DNA of 63,666 nt, from NCBI GenBank assembly GCA_964636865.1, contig CAZWVJ010000010.1:1-63666 (forward strand), written 5' to 3'. Positions 18,071 through 27,372 of the stretch are shown piece after piece. Below the pieces are notes generated by a model. That model ran no database searches, was not told the DNA's origin, and was given only the letters and a program-made list of their open reading frames with translations. The first letter of the stretch is position 1. Each line of letters opens with the position of its first letter. Made by a program: the position numbers and the translations under genes. The DNA comes from B1SED10-75 sp964636865 (GTDB lineage: Bacteria; Bacillota; Dethiobacteria; DTU022; PWGO01).

Positions 18071-19192
18071 TTAGCCACTTAGCTCCAAAATATCTTCCAA
18101 GCCTGAAGAATAATAGATTTCATCATCAGGTGTAATAAGTACTGCTTCCACTTCTTCCAACTCTTCTACAAGCTCCATCCCTTCCTGCCGTCCCATGACA
18201 AAGATAGAGGTGGAAAGAATGTCAGCTTCAACTGCTTCAGAAGCAATTATCGTTACGCCGGAAAGCTCATCTGCCGGATAACCGGTGGCAGGATCAAGGA
18301 TATGATGATAACGCTCCCCTTCCTCTTCAAAAAACCGTTCATAATCTCCGGAAGTAGCAATAGCAGAAGAGTGCAAAGGAACCCTGGCAGCTAATCTCTC
18401 CCTTCTAACGCCTTCACTTCCGGGATGAGGGATGCCAATTTTCCACGGGGGATCACCTTCGCCGGGCTTGCCGCCTATTACCCGGATATCTCCGCCTGCA
18501 TTCACAAAAGCATGTTCTATTCCCTCTTCTTTCAATACTTCCATGCCCCTGTCCACCACATAACCCTTGGCAATACCTCCTAAATCAAGGGCCATATCCT
18601 CCCGGGGCAAAAAAACTGTTCCCTCTTCGTTGTCTAACTCAACCCGGCGGTAATCGACATTATTTAACTTTTCTTCTATTTCCCCACGGTCAGGCAGCCG
18701 AGGGTCATTGCCGTAAAAACCCCATAGATCCATTACCGGGGCAATGGTAATATCAAAAGTCCCTTTTGTTTTTTCTCCGTAATAAAGGGAATCTTCTATT
18801 AAGCCCAGCACTTCATGGGCAACAGATACGGGTTCCTGCCCGGCATTTTCATTAATATTCCAAATTTCACTGCCTTCCCTGCCCCGATCAAACATTTCTT
18901 CCATCTTCTGCATCTCTGCAAAAGTTTTTTGAGCGATTTCATCAGACTTTTCTTCGTCCTTATCCGTATAAAAGGTGAGTTCTACATGCGTGTCCATTAA
19001 AAGCCTTTCATATGTGATCTGTTGAGGCGAATCTTGAAACCAATCCAATATGTTTACCCCGGCAATGCCCAGAAAAGTAAGAACAATCAAGACCACTACC
19101 AACACTATAAATATTAACGGTATTACCACCGACCGGGAGGAGGGAAGCAGAGACTTGCCATCATTTTCAGTCATATTTTTTAAATCAACCAC
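18071..19192 (-). CDS. apbE: FAD:protein FMN transferase ApbE
   Basis: ApbE attaches FMN covalently to Thr/Ser of target proteins such as RnfD, RnfG and NqrB/C on the outer membrane face. The 373-residue protein has an N-terminal membrane anchor (~22-45) and the transferase motifs NINENAG, LDLGGIAKGYVVDRG, FVNAGGDIRV, HHILDPATGYPA and EADILSTSIFVMG. It is a membrane-tethered, Bacillota-style enzyme. It lies 150 bases after the last antiporter gene. RnfD in this window has a flavinylation-like TSATPL, making RnfD the likely local substrate since no RnfG is present. Confidence 0.93.
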   Translation of the reverse strand: MVDLKNMTENDGKSLLPSSRSVVIPLIFIVLVVVLIVLTFLGIAGVNILDWFQDSPQQITYERLLMDTHVELTFYTDKDEEKSDEIAQKTFAEMQKMEEMFDRGREGSEIWNINENAGQEPVSVAHEVLGLIEDSLYYGEKTKGTFDITIAPVMDLWGFYGNDPRLPDRGEIEEKLNNVDYRRVELDNEEGTVFLPREDMALDLGGIAKGYVVDRGMEVLKEEGIEHAFVNAGGDIRVIGGKPGEGDPPWKIGIPHPGSEGVRRERLAARVPLHSSAIATSGDYERFFEEEGERYHHILDPATGYPADELSGVTIIASEAVEADILSTSIFVMGRQEGMELVEELEEVEAVLITPDDEIYYSSGLEDILELSG

Positions 19193-19342
19193 GCTTTCAT
19201 TATTTTACAGTTTCCCTCTTATAAAACCAATCCTTAAGGGAAATTTCTTCTTTATTTGCCAGCAAATTCAAAGCAGCACGTAAATGGAAAACCTAACCTT
19301 ATATCCTCAAAATACACAGTATTATACGCGGATTTAATTCTT

Positions 19343-21430
19343 TTAAGCGCCAAAGTAAAAGAGGACCACAAGCAACATTCCCAAAACAGCAACCAATAAC
19401 AAATTATCAAAGTTGAGGTTTTTAATAGTCCATCCAAACGGGTTCCACCTGCTGCTTGGTGAAGAAACTTCTTCTTCCATCCTTTCTTTGTTTTTAACGC
19501 CGCCTTTTTCATAGGCTCGGTATAATGCTACATCTAAGTATCTTCCGCTTTTGGACAGATCTTCTAAGGAACTGCCACTTTTTTTCAATGCTTCGTCAAT
19601 AGAACCATCGGTTTTAGTAATCTGATCAGCTACACGGTAAGCCGCAGAACCGGATTTTATATACGTATCTTCAATGACTCCGTCCAAAGTCTTGGACTTT
19701 TCCGCAAACTTATAAGCTGCCTGACCGCTTTTGGTATACATTTCATCAATGGAAGTATCAACCTGCCCCACAAAATTACAAAACCGGTTAAACCATTCGC
19801 TGGATCTTATATAAGAATTATTTACGGAAGCGTCCAAATAATAACCAAAAGCACAAAGCAATTTATAGGAATAATTTCCCACCGGTATAAAAATTAACTG
19901 TTCTATGCTCAGCCAGGCAGGGGGTTTGATACCTCTTTCTAAAACATTGGAAAAGAGAACAAATACCATCACTCCTATTACTGCCAACTGCAAAGCTGCA
20001 ATGATACCCGACTGAGAGTATACTTCCAAAGCAGTTCCCATAGGAATAATGTTAGATATTAAATCCGGGTAAACCCCTAAAAGGATGCAAAGTAAAGAAA
20101 CAGTTACAATAGAAACTGTGGCACTGGTGGGTAATTTCCTTTGAACCTTAGCCCATGCCTTAAAAAAGCCAAAATAAAGTAGTTTACAGAAGGAAATAGC
20201 TGTACCAACGCTGGCTATCATTAACATGGTATCCATGGGTTGCACGCCTTCAACAGCATATTTCAGCAGGTATTTACTAACATAACCGTTAAAGGGAGGG
20301 ACCCCCGAAATGGCCAAGGCCCCTACCAGTGCGCCAATGGAAACTATGGGCATGGATTTCCAAATGGGGACATTCTCTTGATCCCCATGGTGCAACTCAT
20401 GTAAATTACCTGTTCCCGTTGAATAAAGCACCGCCCCCGCACACATAAACAAAAGAGCTTTGTACAACATATGATTCACCATGTGTAGCAAACTGCCATC
20501 TAAAGAATAAGCAGCATTAGCCGCTACAACCCCCATGCCCGCTCCTGCTACCATATATCCTACCTGGCTGATAATATGATAAGAAAGAAGTTTACGCATA
20601 TCTTTTTGCAGCAAAGCACAGGTAAAACCGAATACGGCCATACCGGCCCCGATAAAACCGATAATATAATTAAGGTTCCCCTGCCATACCTCCGGGGGAA
20701 TAAACCGGGCCACGGCAAAAACTCCTATTTTGGTTGTAAGGCCGGCCAGTACAACACTGGAGGAAAAAGAAGCATTTGGATAACCCCAGGCTACCCATAA
20801 ATGGAATGGTAAAAAAGCAGCTTTAAAACCGATGCCTATGACAAAAAACACCATACCTGCTTCGGGGTGGCCGACGGCCAAACTGCCAGAAGCGGCAAAG
20901 TGCTGCAATATGCCCAATAGAAGGATCAACCCACCTGTAAGGTGAAACAACAAAAAGCGCCTTCCCATTCTTAAAGCAAGTTCAGTCCGGTTTAAAAGAA
21001 TTAAAAGAGCGGTGGTAATGGTAAGCAATTCCCAAAATAAGAATAAACCGATAAAATTACCCGAATAAACAATACCCACAGCGCTGGCTATGGCACAAAG
21101 GGCAGTTGCCTGCTCTGTTGCCTTGGCAGTTTGAACTCCATATAGTAATGCCAAGGCTCCTACCAAAACAAAGCCAAAAACTGCTATGTCAGTATAGGGA
21201 TGATTGCCGCTAAAATAAAGGGATAGTGCCCCCTCCCCTTTAAAAAGATAATATGTGCCATAATTCATCCCCAATAAATTATAAATGGAAGCAGCAATCA
21301 TGGCAGCAATAACAGCAAGTAATGTTATATAACGCCATATACGAGGCACAAACAATACTATCGGAGCTGCCAAAATAGGCAAAAAAATTAATATCCAAAT
21401 TAATTGGCCAAAACTGATACTTAAGCTAAT
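19343..21430 (-). CDS. NuoL/MrpA-type antiporter-like subunit with repeat-bearing C-terminal extension
   Basis: This is a proton/sodium-translocating subunit of the complex I/Mrp family. Conserved charges are the Glu in GLFLFWELLTIT, the Lys in GIGFKAAFLPFHLWV and the Lys in VNHMLYKALLFMCAG. The frame runs upstream of the first canonical codon (TTG at 21382), which has no ribosome site and would cut the first helix. AAAGGAG ends at 21440 and an in-frame ATT lies 9 bases later at 21430, so initiation at ATT is proposed (695 residues). After ~500 residues of membrane domain come four to five degenerate ~25-residue repeats, then a final helix (LLLVAVLGMLLVVLFYF). It is the last gene of the antiporter array, 218 bases after the previous one. 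Confidence 0.82.
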   Translation of the reverse strand: MSLSISFGQLIWILIFLPILAAPIVLFVPRIWRYITLLAVIAAMIAASIYNLLGMNYGTYYLFKGEGALSLYFSGNHPYTDIAVFGFVLVGALALLYGVQTAKATEQATALCAIASAVGIVYSGNFIGLFLFWELLTITTALLILLNRTELALRMGRRFLLFHLTGGLILLLGILQHFAASGSLAVGHPEAGMVFFVIGIGFKAAFLPFHLWVAWGYPNASFSSSVVLAGLTTKIGVFAVARFIPPEVWQGNLNYIIGFIGAGMAVFGFTCALLQKDMRKLLSYHIISQVGYMVAGAGMGVVAANAAYSLDGSLLHMVNHMLYKALLFMCAGAVLYSTGTGNLHELHHGDQENVPIWKSMPIVSIGALVGALAISGVPPFNGYVSKYLLKYAVEGVQPMDTMLMIASVGTAISFCKLLYFGFFKAWAKVQRKLPTSATVSIVTVSLLCILLGVYPDLISNIIPMGTALEVYSQSGIIAALQLAVIGVMVFVLFSNVLERGIKPPAWLSIEQLIFIPVGNYSYKLLCAFGYYLDASVNNSYIRSSEWFNRFCNFVGQVDTSIDEMYTKSGQAAYKFAEKSKTLDGVIEDTYIKSGSAAYRVADQITKTDGSIDEALKKSGSSLEDLSKSGRYLDVALYRAYEKGGVKNKERMEEEVSSPSSRWNPFGWTIKNLNFDNLLLVAVLGMLLVVLFYFGA
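19505..19840 (-). repeat. Degenerate ~25-residue repeats in the NuoL-like protein
   Basis: Residues ~515-626 (counted from the TTG) contain YLDASVNNSYIRSS, VDTSIDEMYTKSGQAAY, TLDGVIEDTYIKSGSAAY, TDGSIDEALKKSGSSL and YLDVALYRAYEKGG. The shared pattern is D-x-S-I-D-E-x-Y-x-K-S-G-x-A-A-Y. They lie where NuoL has its lateral amphipathic helix. Confidence 0.75.
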
Positions 21431-21648
21431 GGCAATGCACTCCTTTCGCCTTTTTTCCCGAGTATATCTCTAATGGCGACAATATTCCTGCTTGATCTAA
21501 AATACTGCCTCTCACATAATATCGGGCAAGTATATTAATTTATTTACTCTTTTGCTCTTAAATTTCTTATATATTTTACATTATTATTATAGCAAAAATA
21601 TAAAATATATAAATAGCTTTTATATCTACATTTTAAAAACTACAACAT

Positions 21649-23157
21649 TCAAAAGCCCCCGGTGAGCAAAAACTTCGCCGCCATATTCGACAGCTCAAAG
21701 GGTATGTTACTGGGAAATGTCCCAAACAAGAAAATACAAAAAGCAAGGACCACCATGGGGACAATCATCCATTTCGATGCTTCGTTAATATTAAATGCCG
21801 GCCCTTCATCATCAACATGTAGATCTTTTTCGATCTCTTCCTTACCCAAAAAAGCCGGCAGGATGATTGGCAAATAATACATTGCGTTAAGCATACTGCT
21901 TAACAAAAGTATGATTACAAAAAAGATATACCCGTCTTCCAAAAAGCCCAGACAAAGGGACCATTTGCTTAAAAAACCATTTAACGGAGGTATGCCGATC
22001 ATGGCAAACGCAGCTACGGTAAAACAGCCGAAAGTAACAGGCATTTGTCTTCCCAAACCTGCCATGCCGGATATTTTTTTGATACCGCTTTTCCAAATAA
22101 TAGCCCCTGCCGCCAAAAACAAAGTGCTCTTCATAATTGCGTGGGTAAAAATATGAAATACATCTCCCGTCAACACCTGCTCGTTAAAAACCGTCATTCC
22201 CAGGATTATATAACCCATTTGGCCTATACTGGAATAAGCCAACCTCCTTTTTATATCATCCTGGGTTAAAGCAACCGCCGACCCCAAAATTATAGTAATA
22301 ATTCCCAGGGTCATCATCACCGCGTGTAAATTAATCGCCTGCATTAACTCCGGGGAAAAAACATCAAAAACCATTCTGAGTAAGCCGTAAGCTCCTGTTT
22401 TTAACATGATACCTGACAACAGGGCACTTGCCGGAGAAGGCGCCACCGGATGCGCATCCGGCAGCCAGACATGGAGGGGAAACATACCTGCTTTAATGCC
22501 GAAGCCGATAAGAAATGCAAAAAATGCCATCCAGGCCAGAGACGATGCTTCGGTAATAAGAGGGCCTTCTCCGATGCTTACTGTTCCCGCTGCTTCAAAA
22601 CAGATAATCACCCCAAAAAATATTGCCAGACCACCAATAATGGTAACTACCAGGTACTTGTACCCTGCCTTCAATGCTTCAGCAGTTTCTTCATGAATAA
22701 CAAGCACATAGGCAATAAGCGACATCAATTCGAAAAAGATAAAAAGGGTGAAAAAGTCACCCGCCAGAAATATTCCCAGACAGCTTCCCAGCGTAAAAAT
22801 AAGCACAGCATAATAACGCAGCTGAGAATGCTCTTTAGCCATGTAGCCGATGGAATAGACAGCGGCCAATAGCCACACGAAAGACGAAATAACGACCAAA
22901 CAGTAGCTAAGTATGTCCAGACGAAATGAAACTGCAAGACCGGGCAGCACTTCAAAAAGTTCGTATTCAAAAACTCTTCCACTTACCACTTCCGGATAAA
23001 GCAACAAAACTCCAATAAAAGTTATTAACACAGTGAACAAAGAAAGAAAATTGCGCAGTTTATCCGATTGCTGTCCCCCATACATTATTACAGCAGTCAT
23101 TAGTATGGGAAACAAAATAACAAATAAAATAATTGTAATAATTAATTGATCCTCCAT
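21649..23157 (-). CDS. MrpD/NuoN-like antiporter subunit (second copy)
   Basis: This 502-residue polytopic protein (about 14 helices) is of the NuoL/M/N-MrpD family. Key residues: Glu in FIFFELMSLIAYVL, Lys in GFGIKAGMFPLHVWLPDAHP and Lys in HAIMKSTLFLAAGAI. It is a paralogue of the next upstream gene. Two D-type subunits plus a NuoL-like one exceed the usual MrpA plus MrpD. It lies 88 bases after the first MrpD and is followed by a 218-base AT-rich gap (21431-21648) with no recognised feature except the next ribosome site. Confidence 0.88.
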   Translation of the reverse strand: MEDQLIITIILFVILFPILMTAVIMYGGQQSDKLRNFLSLFTVLITFIGVLLLYPEVVSGRVFEYELFEVLPGLAVSFRLDILSYCLVVISSFVWLLAAVYSIGYMAKEHSQLRYYAVLIFTLGSCLGIFLAGDFFTLFIFFELMSLIAYVLVIHEETAEALKAGYKYLVVTIIGGLAIFFGVIICFEAAGTVSIGEGPLITEASSLAWMAFFAFLIGFGIKAGMFPLHVWLPDAHPVAPSPASALLSGIMLKTGAYGLLRMVFDVFSPELMQAINLHAVMMTLGIITIILGSAVALTQDDIKRRLAYSSIGQMGYIILGMTVFNEQVLTGDVFHIFTHAIMKSTLFLAAGAIIWKSGIKKISGMAGLGRQMPVTFGCFTVAAFAMIGIPPLNGFLSKWSLCLGFLEDGYIFFVIILLLSSMLNAMYYLPIILPAFLGKEEIEKDLHVDDEGPAFNINEASKWMIVPMVVLAFCIFLFGTFPSNIPFELSNMAAKFLLTGGF

Positions 23158-23245
23158 CTTTTTTATCCCCTTACTCTTTAATAATAAACTATAATCTCAA
23201 GCACTTTTCTTTAATCCGCGCGTTATAATTCTTAATTTAACCAGC

Positions 23246-24733
23246 TTATTGAGCGAATAATGTTTCTATAGCCAACTCCAAAATACCTACCACCCCTTGG
23301 GGGTTTAGGCCAATATAAAATATAAGCCCCGTCAGAATGACCACGGGGATGAGCATGTTCTTTAATACAGGCCTAACAGGAAGGTTTTCAGGTTTAGGCT
23401 CTGCCAAGAAAGCCCTGATCGCTATGGGAAAATAGTATATAGCATTTAACAAACTGCTGGCAATGATAACGCCGATGAAAAAGGGCCTGTCCGCTTCAAA
23501 TGCCCCCGTAGCAAGATACCATTTGCTAATAAACCCGCCGGTAATGGGAATACCTACCATAGAAGCGCTTCCCACAATAAAGGCGGTCATGGTCCATCTC
23601 AACTGAGTTCCTATGCCATCATATTCTCGCACCTTTTTTAAACCTTTGGTGTAAATAATAATACCGGCTATCATAAATAGCATGGATTTCATAATGGCAT
23701 GATTCAGAATATGCAGTAAGCCTCCCAGCAATGCTGTGGGGTTGAATAAGCCAATCCCCAAAAATACATACCCTATCTGAGCTACGCTGGAATAAGCCAG
23801 CATACGTTTGAAATTTTCCTGAGTCATGGCAAAAATAGAACCTAAGATCATACCGATAGCACCTAACCACAAGAAAATTTCCGTCAAAGGTACCTGGTAA
23901 AAAAGCTCTAACGGGAATGCCCTGAACATTAAATGAATGAGGGCTATGGCATAAATTTTAATGACTAAACCCGATAATATAGCGCTGGAAGGAGATGGGG
24001 CGGATGCATGGGCATCAGGCAACCAAACATGCAGCGGAAAGAGTGCTGCCTTGACACAAAAACACACCCCCATTAATGCCAGAGCCACCAGGACATTGTT
24101 GGGATATAAAGCAATATTTTCAACCAAAGCTTCCCTAACCATGTCAAAATTAAGGACACCGGTGATCATATATATTAAAGCTACGGCCAACAAATAACAG
24201 CCGGTACCCATGGCACTTAAAATGAGATACTTAAAACTGGCTTCCAGGCATTCGCGATCTTTTTTTATGGAAATAATAGCACAGGCAGCAATGGCACTGA
24301 TTTCCATAAATACAAAAAGGTTAAATAGGTCGTTGGTAATGGCCATTCCCACCATGGCGCCTATTAATAAAAGGTAAAGGGTGTAATACCAACCTACCAT
24401 ATGACGGCCGATTTCAAAGGGCAAAGCAGCCGTCCCATAATAGAAAATGAGCAGGCCCATACCGGTTAAAACAATTAACATATAAGCACTCAGGTAATCG
24501 ATGTAAAATTCAATTCCAAAAGGCGGCGGCCAACCTCCCAGATAATAACTAATTGCCCCCGTATCTAAAACTATCAGAAGCAGAATAATAGAAATCGCAA
24601 AAGAAAGAATTAGAGAAAAAGATGCCGCAATTGTAGCCCAATTGTTACTCCGTCGGGAAATTAAGGGCATGGCAAAAGCAAAAATAAGCAGGTTTATTAC
24701 CAATATGGCCGGAAAGTGTGATATGAGATCCAT
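23246..24733 (-). CDS. mrpD: MrpD/MnhD Na+/H+ antiporter subunit
   Basis: This 495-residue membrane protein of the MrpD/NuoM/N family has the Glu in LFVFMEISAIAACA, the Lys in CVKAALFPLHVWLPDAHA and the Lys in NHAIMKSMLFMIAG needed for ion translocation in homologues. It follows mrpC by 10 bases, the canonical MrpC-MrpD order. Confidence 0.92.
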   Translation of the reverse strand: MDLISHFPAILVINLLIFAFAMPLISRRSNNWATIAASFSLILSFAISIILLLIVLDTGAISYYLGGWPPPFGIEFYIDYLSAYMLIVLTGMGLLIFYYGTAALPFEIGRHMVGWYYTLYLLLIGAMVGMAITNDLFNLFVFMEISAIAACAIISIKKDRECLEASFKYLILSAMGTGCYLLAVALIYMITGVLNFDMVREALVENIALYPNNVLVALALMGVCFCVKAALFPLHVWLPDAHASAPSPSSAILSGLVIKIYAIALIHLMFRAFPLELFYQVPLTEIFLWLGAIGMILGSIFAMTQENFKRMLAYSSVAQIGYVFLGIGLFNPTALLGGLLHILNHAIMKSMLFMIAGIIIYTKGLKKVREYDGIGTQLRWTMTAFIVGSASMVGIPITGGFISKWYLATGAFEADRPFFIGVIIASSLLNAIYYFPIAIRAFLAEPKPENLPVRPVLKNMLIPVVILTGLIFYIGLNPQGVVGILELAIETLFAQ

Positions 24734-24743
24734 TGTTTACTCC

Positions 24744-25115
24744 TTATTCTTCGCTTCGTAGATCTGCTATTTCATCCGCATCAACAGTTCCATAGTATTC
24801 ATAAATCTTGGTTACCAAACTTAAAGCAAAAGCGGTTACACTCAAAGCCACAATAATACCGGTAAGAATTAGTACCGACGGCAAGGGATTTATATATGTC
24901 TCCGTACCCGCAGGGATTTCTACCAGGGGAGGAGCTCCACCGTGCACATAGCCCACAGCTACAAAAAGCAGGAAAACGGATGTATCCATGATGTTCATGG
25001 CAATAACTTTTTTTACCAGGTTAGAATGGGTAAGCATAGTATGCATGCCAATGATAAAAAGTATAATAGCCACCAGGTAAAAATAATTTTGCACTAAACT
25101 ATCAATGATTTCCAT
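24744..25115 (-). CDS. mrpC: MrpC/NuoK-like antiporter subunit
   Basis: This 123-residue protein has three membrane helices and the family segments KVIAMNIMDTSVFLLFVA and LPSVLILTGIIVALSVTAFAL. It is homologous to complex I NuoK, which carries part of the ion path. ATG at 25115 (MEIIDSLV) is preferred: GAGGAG lies 10 bases upstream, and an upstream start would add only MERRSWS. It overlaps the end of mrpB by 14 bases. Confidence 0.9.
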   Translation of the reverse strand: MEIIDSLVQNYFYLVAIILFIIGMHTMLTHSNLVKKVIAMNIMDTSVFLLFVAVGYVHGGAPPLVEIPAGTETYINPLPSVLILTGIIVALSVTAFALSLVTKIYEYYGTVDADEIADLRSEE

Positions 25116-25545
25116 GCTCCAGCTTCTCCTCTCCAATTAAATTGTAAAACAGGGTCACTATAGTACTGGTAATTTTAATCCCAATAGCTACGGAAATAAA
25201 AGGGATGATACCTCCACTGACCAACTCACCCGGTACCCCTTTAGGAAGTCCAGCAGCCAGGTTTGTCATATATTCATGCCCCAAAATAATAGCTACTATG
25301 CCAATAAAAGCGAAAGCAAGGGCACCCCCACTTTCCATTGCTGATGCCGTTTCATGAGGAATTTTATTACTTCCCGATTCCAGGTTAAAAGAAAGAGCAT
25401 ATAAAACCATGCTTGCCCCTATAATTGCTCCTCCGGCAAAACCACCTCCCGGAGAAAGGTGACCGTATAGTACCACATAGATACCATAAATCTGAATAAA
25501 CGGAACAACCAGACGACATATTATCCGCACAATTTGATCTTCCAC
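25102..25545 (-). CDS. mrpB: MrpB/MnhB-type antiporter subunit
   Basis: This 147-residue protein of four helices has the strongly conserved QIYGIYVVLYGHLSPGGGFAGG motif of MnhB/MbhF. In homologous Mrp complexes this subunit helps join the MrpA side to MrpC-MrpD. The distance to the upstream gene is 15 bases and it overlaps mrpC. Confidence 0.92.
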   Translation of the reverse strand: MEDQIVRIICRLVVPFIQIYGIYVVLYGHLSPGGGFAGGAIIGASMVLYALSFNLESGSNKIPHETASAMESGGALAFAFIGIVAIILGHEYMTNLAAGLPKGVPGELVSGGIIPFISVAIGIKITSTIVTLFYNLIGEEKLEHGNH

Positions 25546-25560
25546 GCTGAATTCACCCCG

Positions 25561-25908
25561 TTAATGTGCTTTAATGGTAGCAACCGCTCCCGCAATTGCC
25601 AAAAAAATTACGGTTGCTTCTCCTAAAGTGTCAATAGCCCTGTAGTCATTAAGTATACCGGTTACCAGGTTGGGAACACCCGTTTCTTCAACCCCCTGTT
25701 CCACAAACCTCAACATTAACTCATTTACAGGAGGATTGGCAATATCTCCGAAAGGAGGCATTTCCGCTACTGTTATCACCAAAAAGTATCCAATAATTGC
25801 TAATAGTATGAGGGTAAATACAGACTTAAGGTAAGTACGGGGGAGAAATGTTATAACTACAGCCGCTACTAACGCAAACATAATAATATTCATCGGGTTA
25901 ATCTCCAT
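25561..25908 (-). CDS. MbhE-like subunit (separate C-terminal module of MrpA)
   Basis: This 115-residue protein has two to three helices and the signature DYRAIDTLGEATVIFLAIAG, which in classical MrpA forms the extreme C-terminus and in archaeal Mbh/Mbs complexes is the stand-alone subunit E. Its presence as a separate gene shows that MrpA is split here. It lies 13 bases after the DUF4040 gene and 15 bases before mrpB. Confidence 0.82.
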   Translation of the reverse strand: MEINPMNIIMFALVAAVVITFLPRTYLKSVFTLILLAIIGYFLVITVAEMPPFGDIANPPVNELMLRFVEQGVEETGVPNLVTGILNDYRAIDTLGEATVIFLAIAGAVATIKAH

Positions 25909-25921
25909 TTAAAAGCCCCCC

Positions 25922-26161
25922 TTACTCGATTCTTCTGGTTTTACTGATAGTGGCAATTAATAACAGGGTAGTAACCCCCGTTCCCAAAGCCGCTTCGGTC
26001 AGGGCAACATCAGGCGCACTAAGTTGAAGCCACATAATGGCCATGGCCAGGCCATAAGAAGCAAACACTATGACTCCACTTAACAGATCCCTTATTTGAG
26101 CTACCGCAATAGCACAAATTATCAAAAAGATGAGGATTATAATATTAAAAACATCACTCAA
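25922..26161 (-). CDS. MbhD-like DUF4040 subunit
   Basis: This 79-residue protein has two to three helices with the DUF4040 pattern IRDLLSGVIVFASYG...APDVALTEAALG. In MrpA this forms the penultimate module; in Mbh-type complexes it is subunit D, homologous to NuoJ. It overlaps mrpG by 8 bases. Confidence 0.85.
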   Translation of the reverse strand: MSDVFNIIILIFLIICAIAVAQIRDLLSGVIVFASYGLAMAIMWLQLSAPDVALTEAALGTGVTTLLLIATISKTRRIE

Positions 26162-26492
26162 CAGGAGTACCTCCTTTAGGCGCCTTGTTATCTCCTTTTA
26201 CCGGCATAAATCCCGTTACCCAAGAGGCTTTGGCAATAACATGCGCTGCCGTGGGATTGGTAATCCAAATAAATATTGCGATAATAATTAATTTAATTGC
26301 GCTGATCCAGTCGGCCTGAAGAGCCAAAGCCAGTAATACCATTCCCGCACCCATGGTGTCACATTTGGTAGTAGCATGAAGGCGCGTATAAACATCGGGA
26401 AGCCTAATAAGGCCTACAACCCCTACTGCCAGGAAAAAAAAGCCTCCTATCATCAGGAAAATGGAAAGAATATTACTAACAATTTCCCACAA
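26154..26492 (-). CDS. mrpG: MrpG/MnhG antiporter subunit
   Basis: This 112-residue protein of three helices carries the diagnostic GLIRLPDVYTRLHATTKCDTMG motif region. MrpG is an accessory membrane subunit of the E-F-G module of Mrp and Mbh. It lies 16 bases after mrpF and overlaps the DUF4040 gene. Confidence 0.93.
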   Translation of the reverse strand: MWEIVSNILSIFLMIGGFFFLAVGVVGLIRLPDVYTRLHATTKCDTMGAGMVLLALALQADWISAIKLIIIAIFIWITNPTAAHVIAKASWVTGFMPVKGDNKAPKGGTPVE

Positions 26493-26508
26493 AATAATGC
26501 CCCCTTAA

Positions 26509-26784
26509 TCAATCCAGCGCGCCCTTTTCCATGTACTTGGCCACTCCGATAGTAGCGATAAAACTCATCAAAGCATACACCACTGCAATATCCAGGTAAA
26601 ACATATGATCAAAAATAAAAGAAATTAGAGCAATTATGACCACGGCTTTAACACCTATCATATTTATAGCCGCCACCCGGTCGGGAGCTGTGGGTCCAAT
26701 TATGGCCCGACCCAGGCAAAAAAACATCATCACGGCAATTAAAATAATTCCATAAACTTCTCCATAACTCAACCAAACTTCCAT
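26509..26784 (-). CDS. mrpF: MrpF/MnhF antiporter subunit
   Basis: This 91-residue protein of three helices has the family motif GRAIIGPTAPDRVAAINMIG, with a conserved Asp-Arg pair implicated in ion transport. Its start abuts the stop of mrpE (one base shared). Confidence 0.92.
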   Translation of the reverse strand: MEVWLSYGEVYGIILIAVMMFFCLGRAIIGPTAPDRVAAINMIGVKAVVIIALISFIFDHMFYLDIAVVYALMSFIATIGVAKYMEKGALD

Positions 26785-27275
26785 CAGTCAGACGCCTCCA
26801 ACTGCTTAAGTTTTTCTATAACTTCCCATTCCTGAACTTCCTGCCCATTTCTTTCCGTTAACGCATGGACTACAAATTCTTCCTCGCTGCACATAATCGT
26901 TAAAGTGCCCGGGGTTAAAGTGATAGCATTGCCCAAAGCTACCCGGGTGGCTGTTTTTTTAAAATCAGTTTTAAAGCTTACCATGGTAGGCGCAATAGGT
27001 AAGCGTGGATTTAAAACCAGTGCCGCTACCTGAATATTCGCCTTCATGACGGCCAGGAAAAAAGTCCCTAACACACTCCCTAAACGCTTGATATTACGAA
27101 AACTAAAAATAGGCCTTTCTTCCGAATCAATCAAAAGCTCCCGGTTAAAATAAGTGATAAAATAACTTGCCCCCGCTCCCAGCAACAAAGACTGCCAGTG
27201 CAGAGTACCACTTACAGCAATCCAAAAAATAAACAGGATGATTAACATACCCCAAAAAGTTAAATCTTTTTTCAT
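26784..27275 (-). CDS. mrpE: MrpE/MnhE antiporter subunit
   Basis: This 163-residue protein has an N-terminal hydrophobic region and the MnhE segment NPRLPIAPTMVSFKTDFKK...ITLTPGTLTI. ATG at 27275 (MKKDLTFWGML) is chosen because GAGGGGG lies upstream. A longer frame reaches 27497 but would run into rnfB and encode a basic, non-conserved N-terminus. Subunit E starts the antiporter half of the array, 97 bases after rnfB. Confidence 0.9.
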   Translation of the reverse strand: MKKDLTFWGMLIILFIFWIAVSGTLHWQSLLLGAGASYFITYFNRELLIDSEERPIFSFRNIKRLGSVLGTFFLAVMKANIQVAALVLNPRLPIAPTMVSFKTDFKKTATRVALGNAITLTPGTLTIMCSEEEFVVHALTERNGQEVQEWEVIEKLKQLEASD

Positions 27276-27372
27276 CAGCTTAACTTCCCCCTCTTGCCGA
27301 TCTTCGGCAAATAAGCTGTAAAAGGTACCACTACAATAATATTTATTGCCCCGCGCCAAAAGCTGAACCGAA

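Noticed and set aside
22406..22872. Long plus-strand frames opposite the antiporter, rnf and surface genes.
   Set aside because: They mirror conserved minus-strand coding sequence, lack ribosome sites and have no recognisable protein features.
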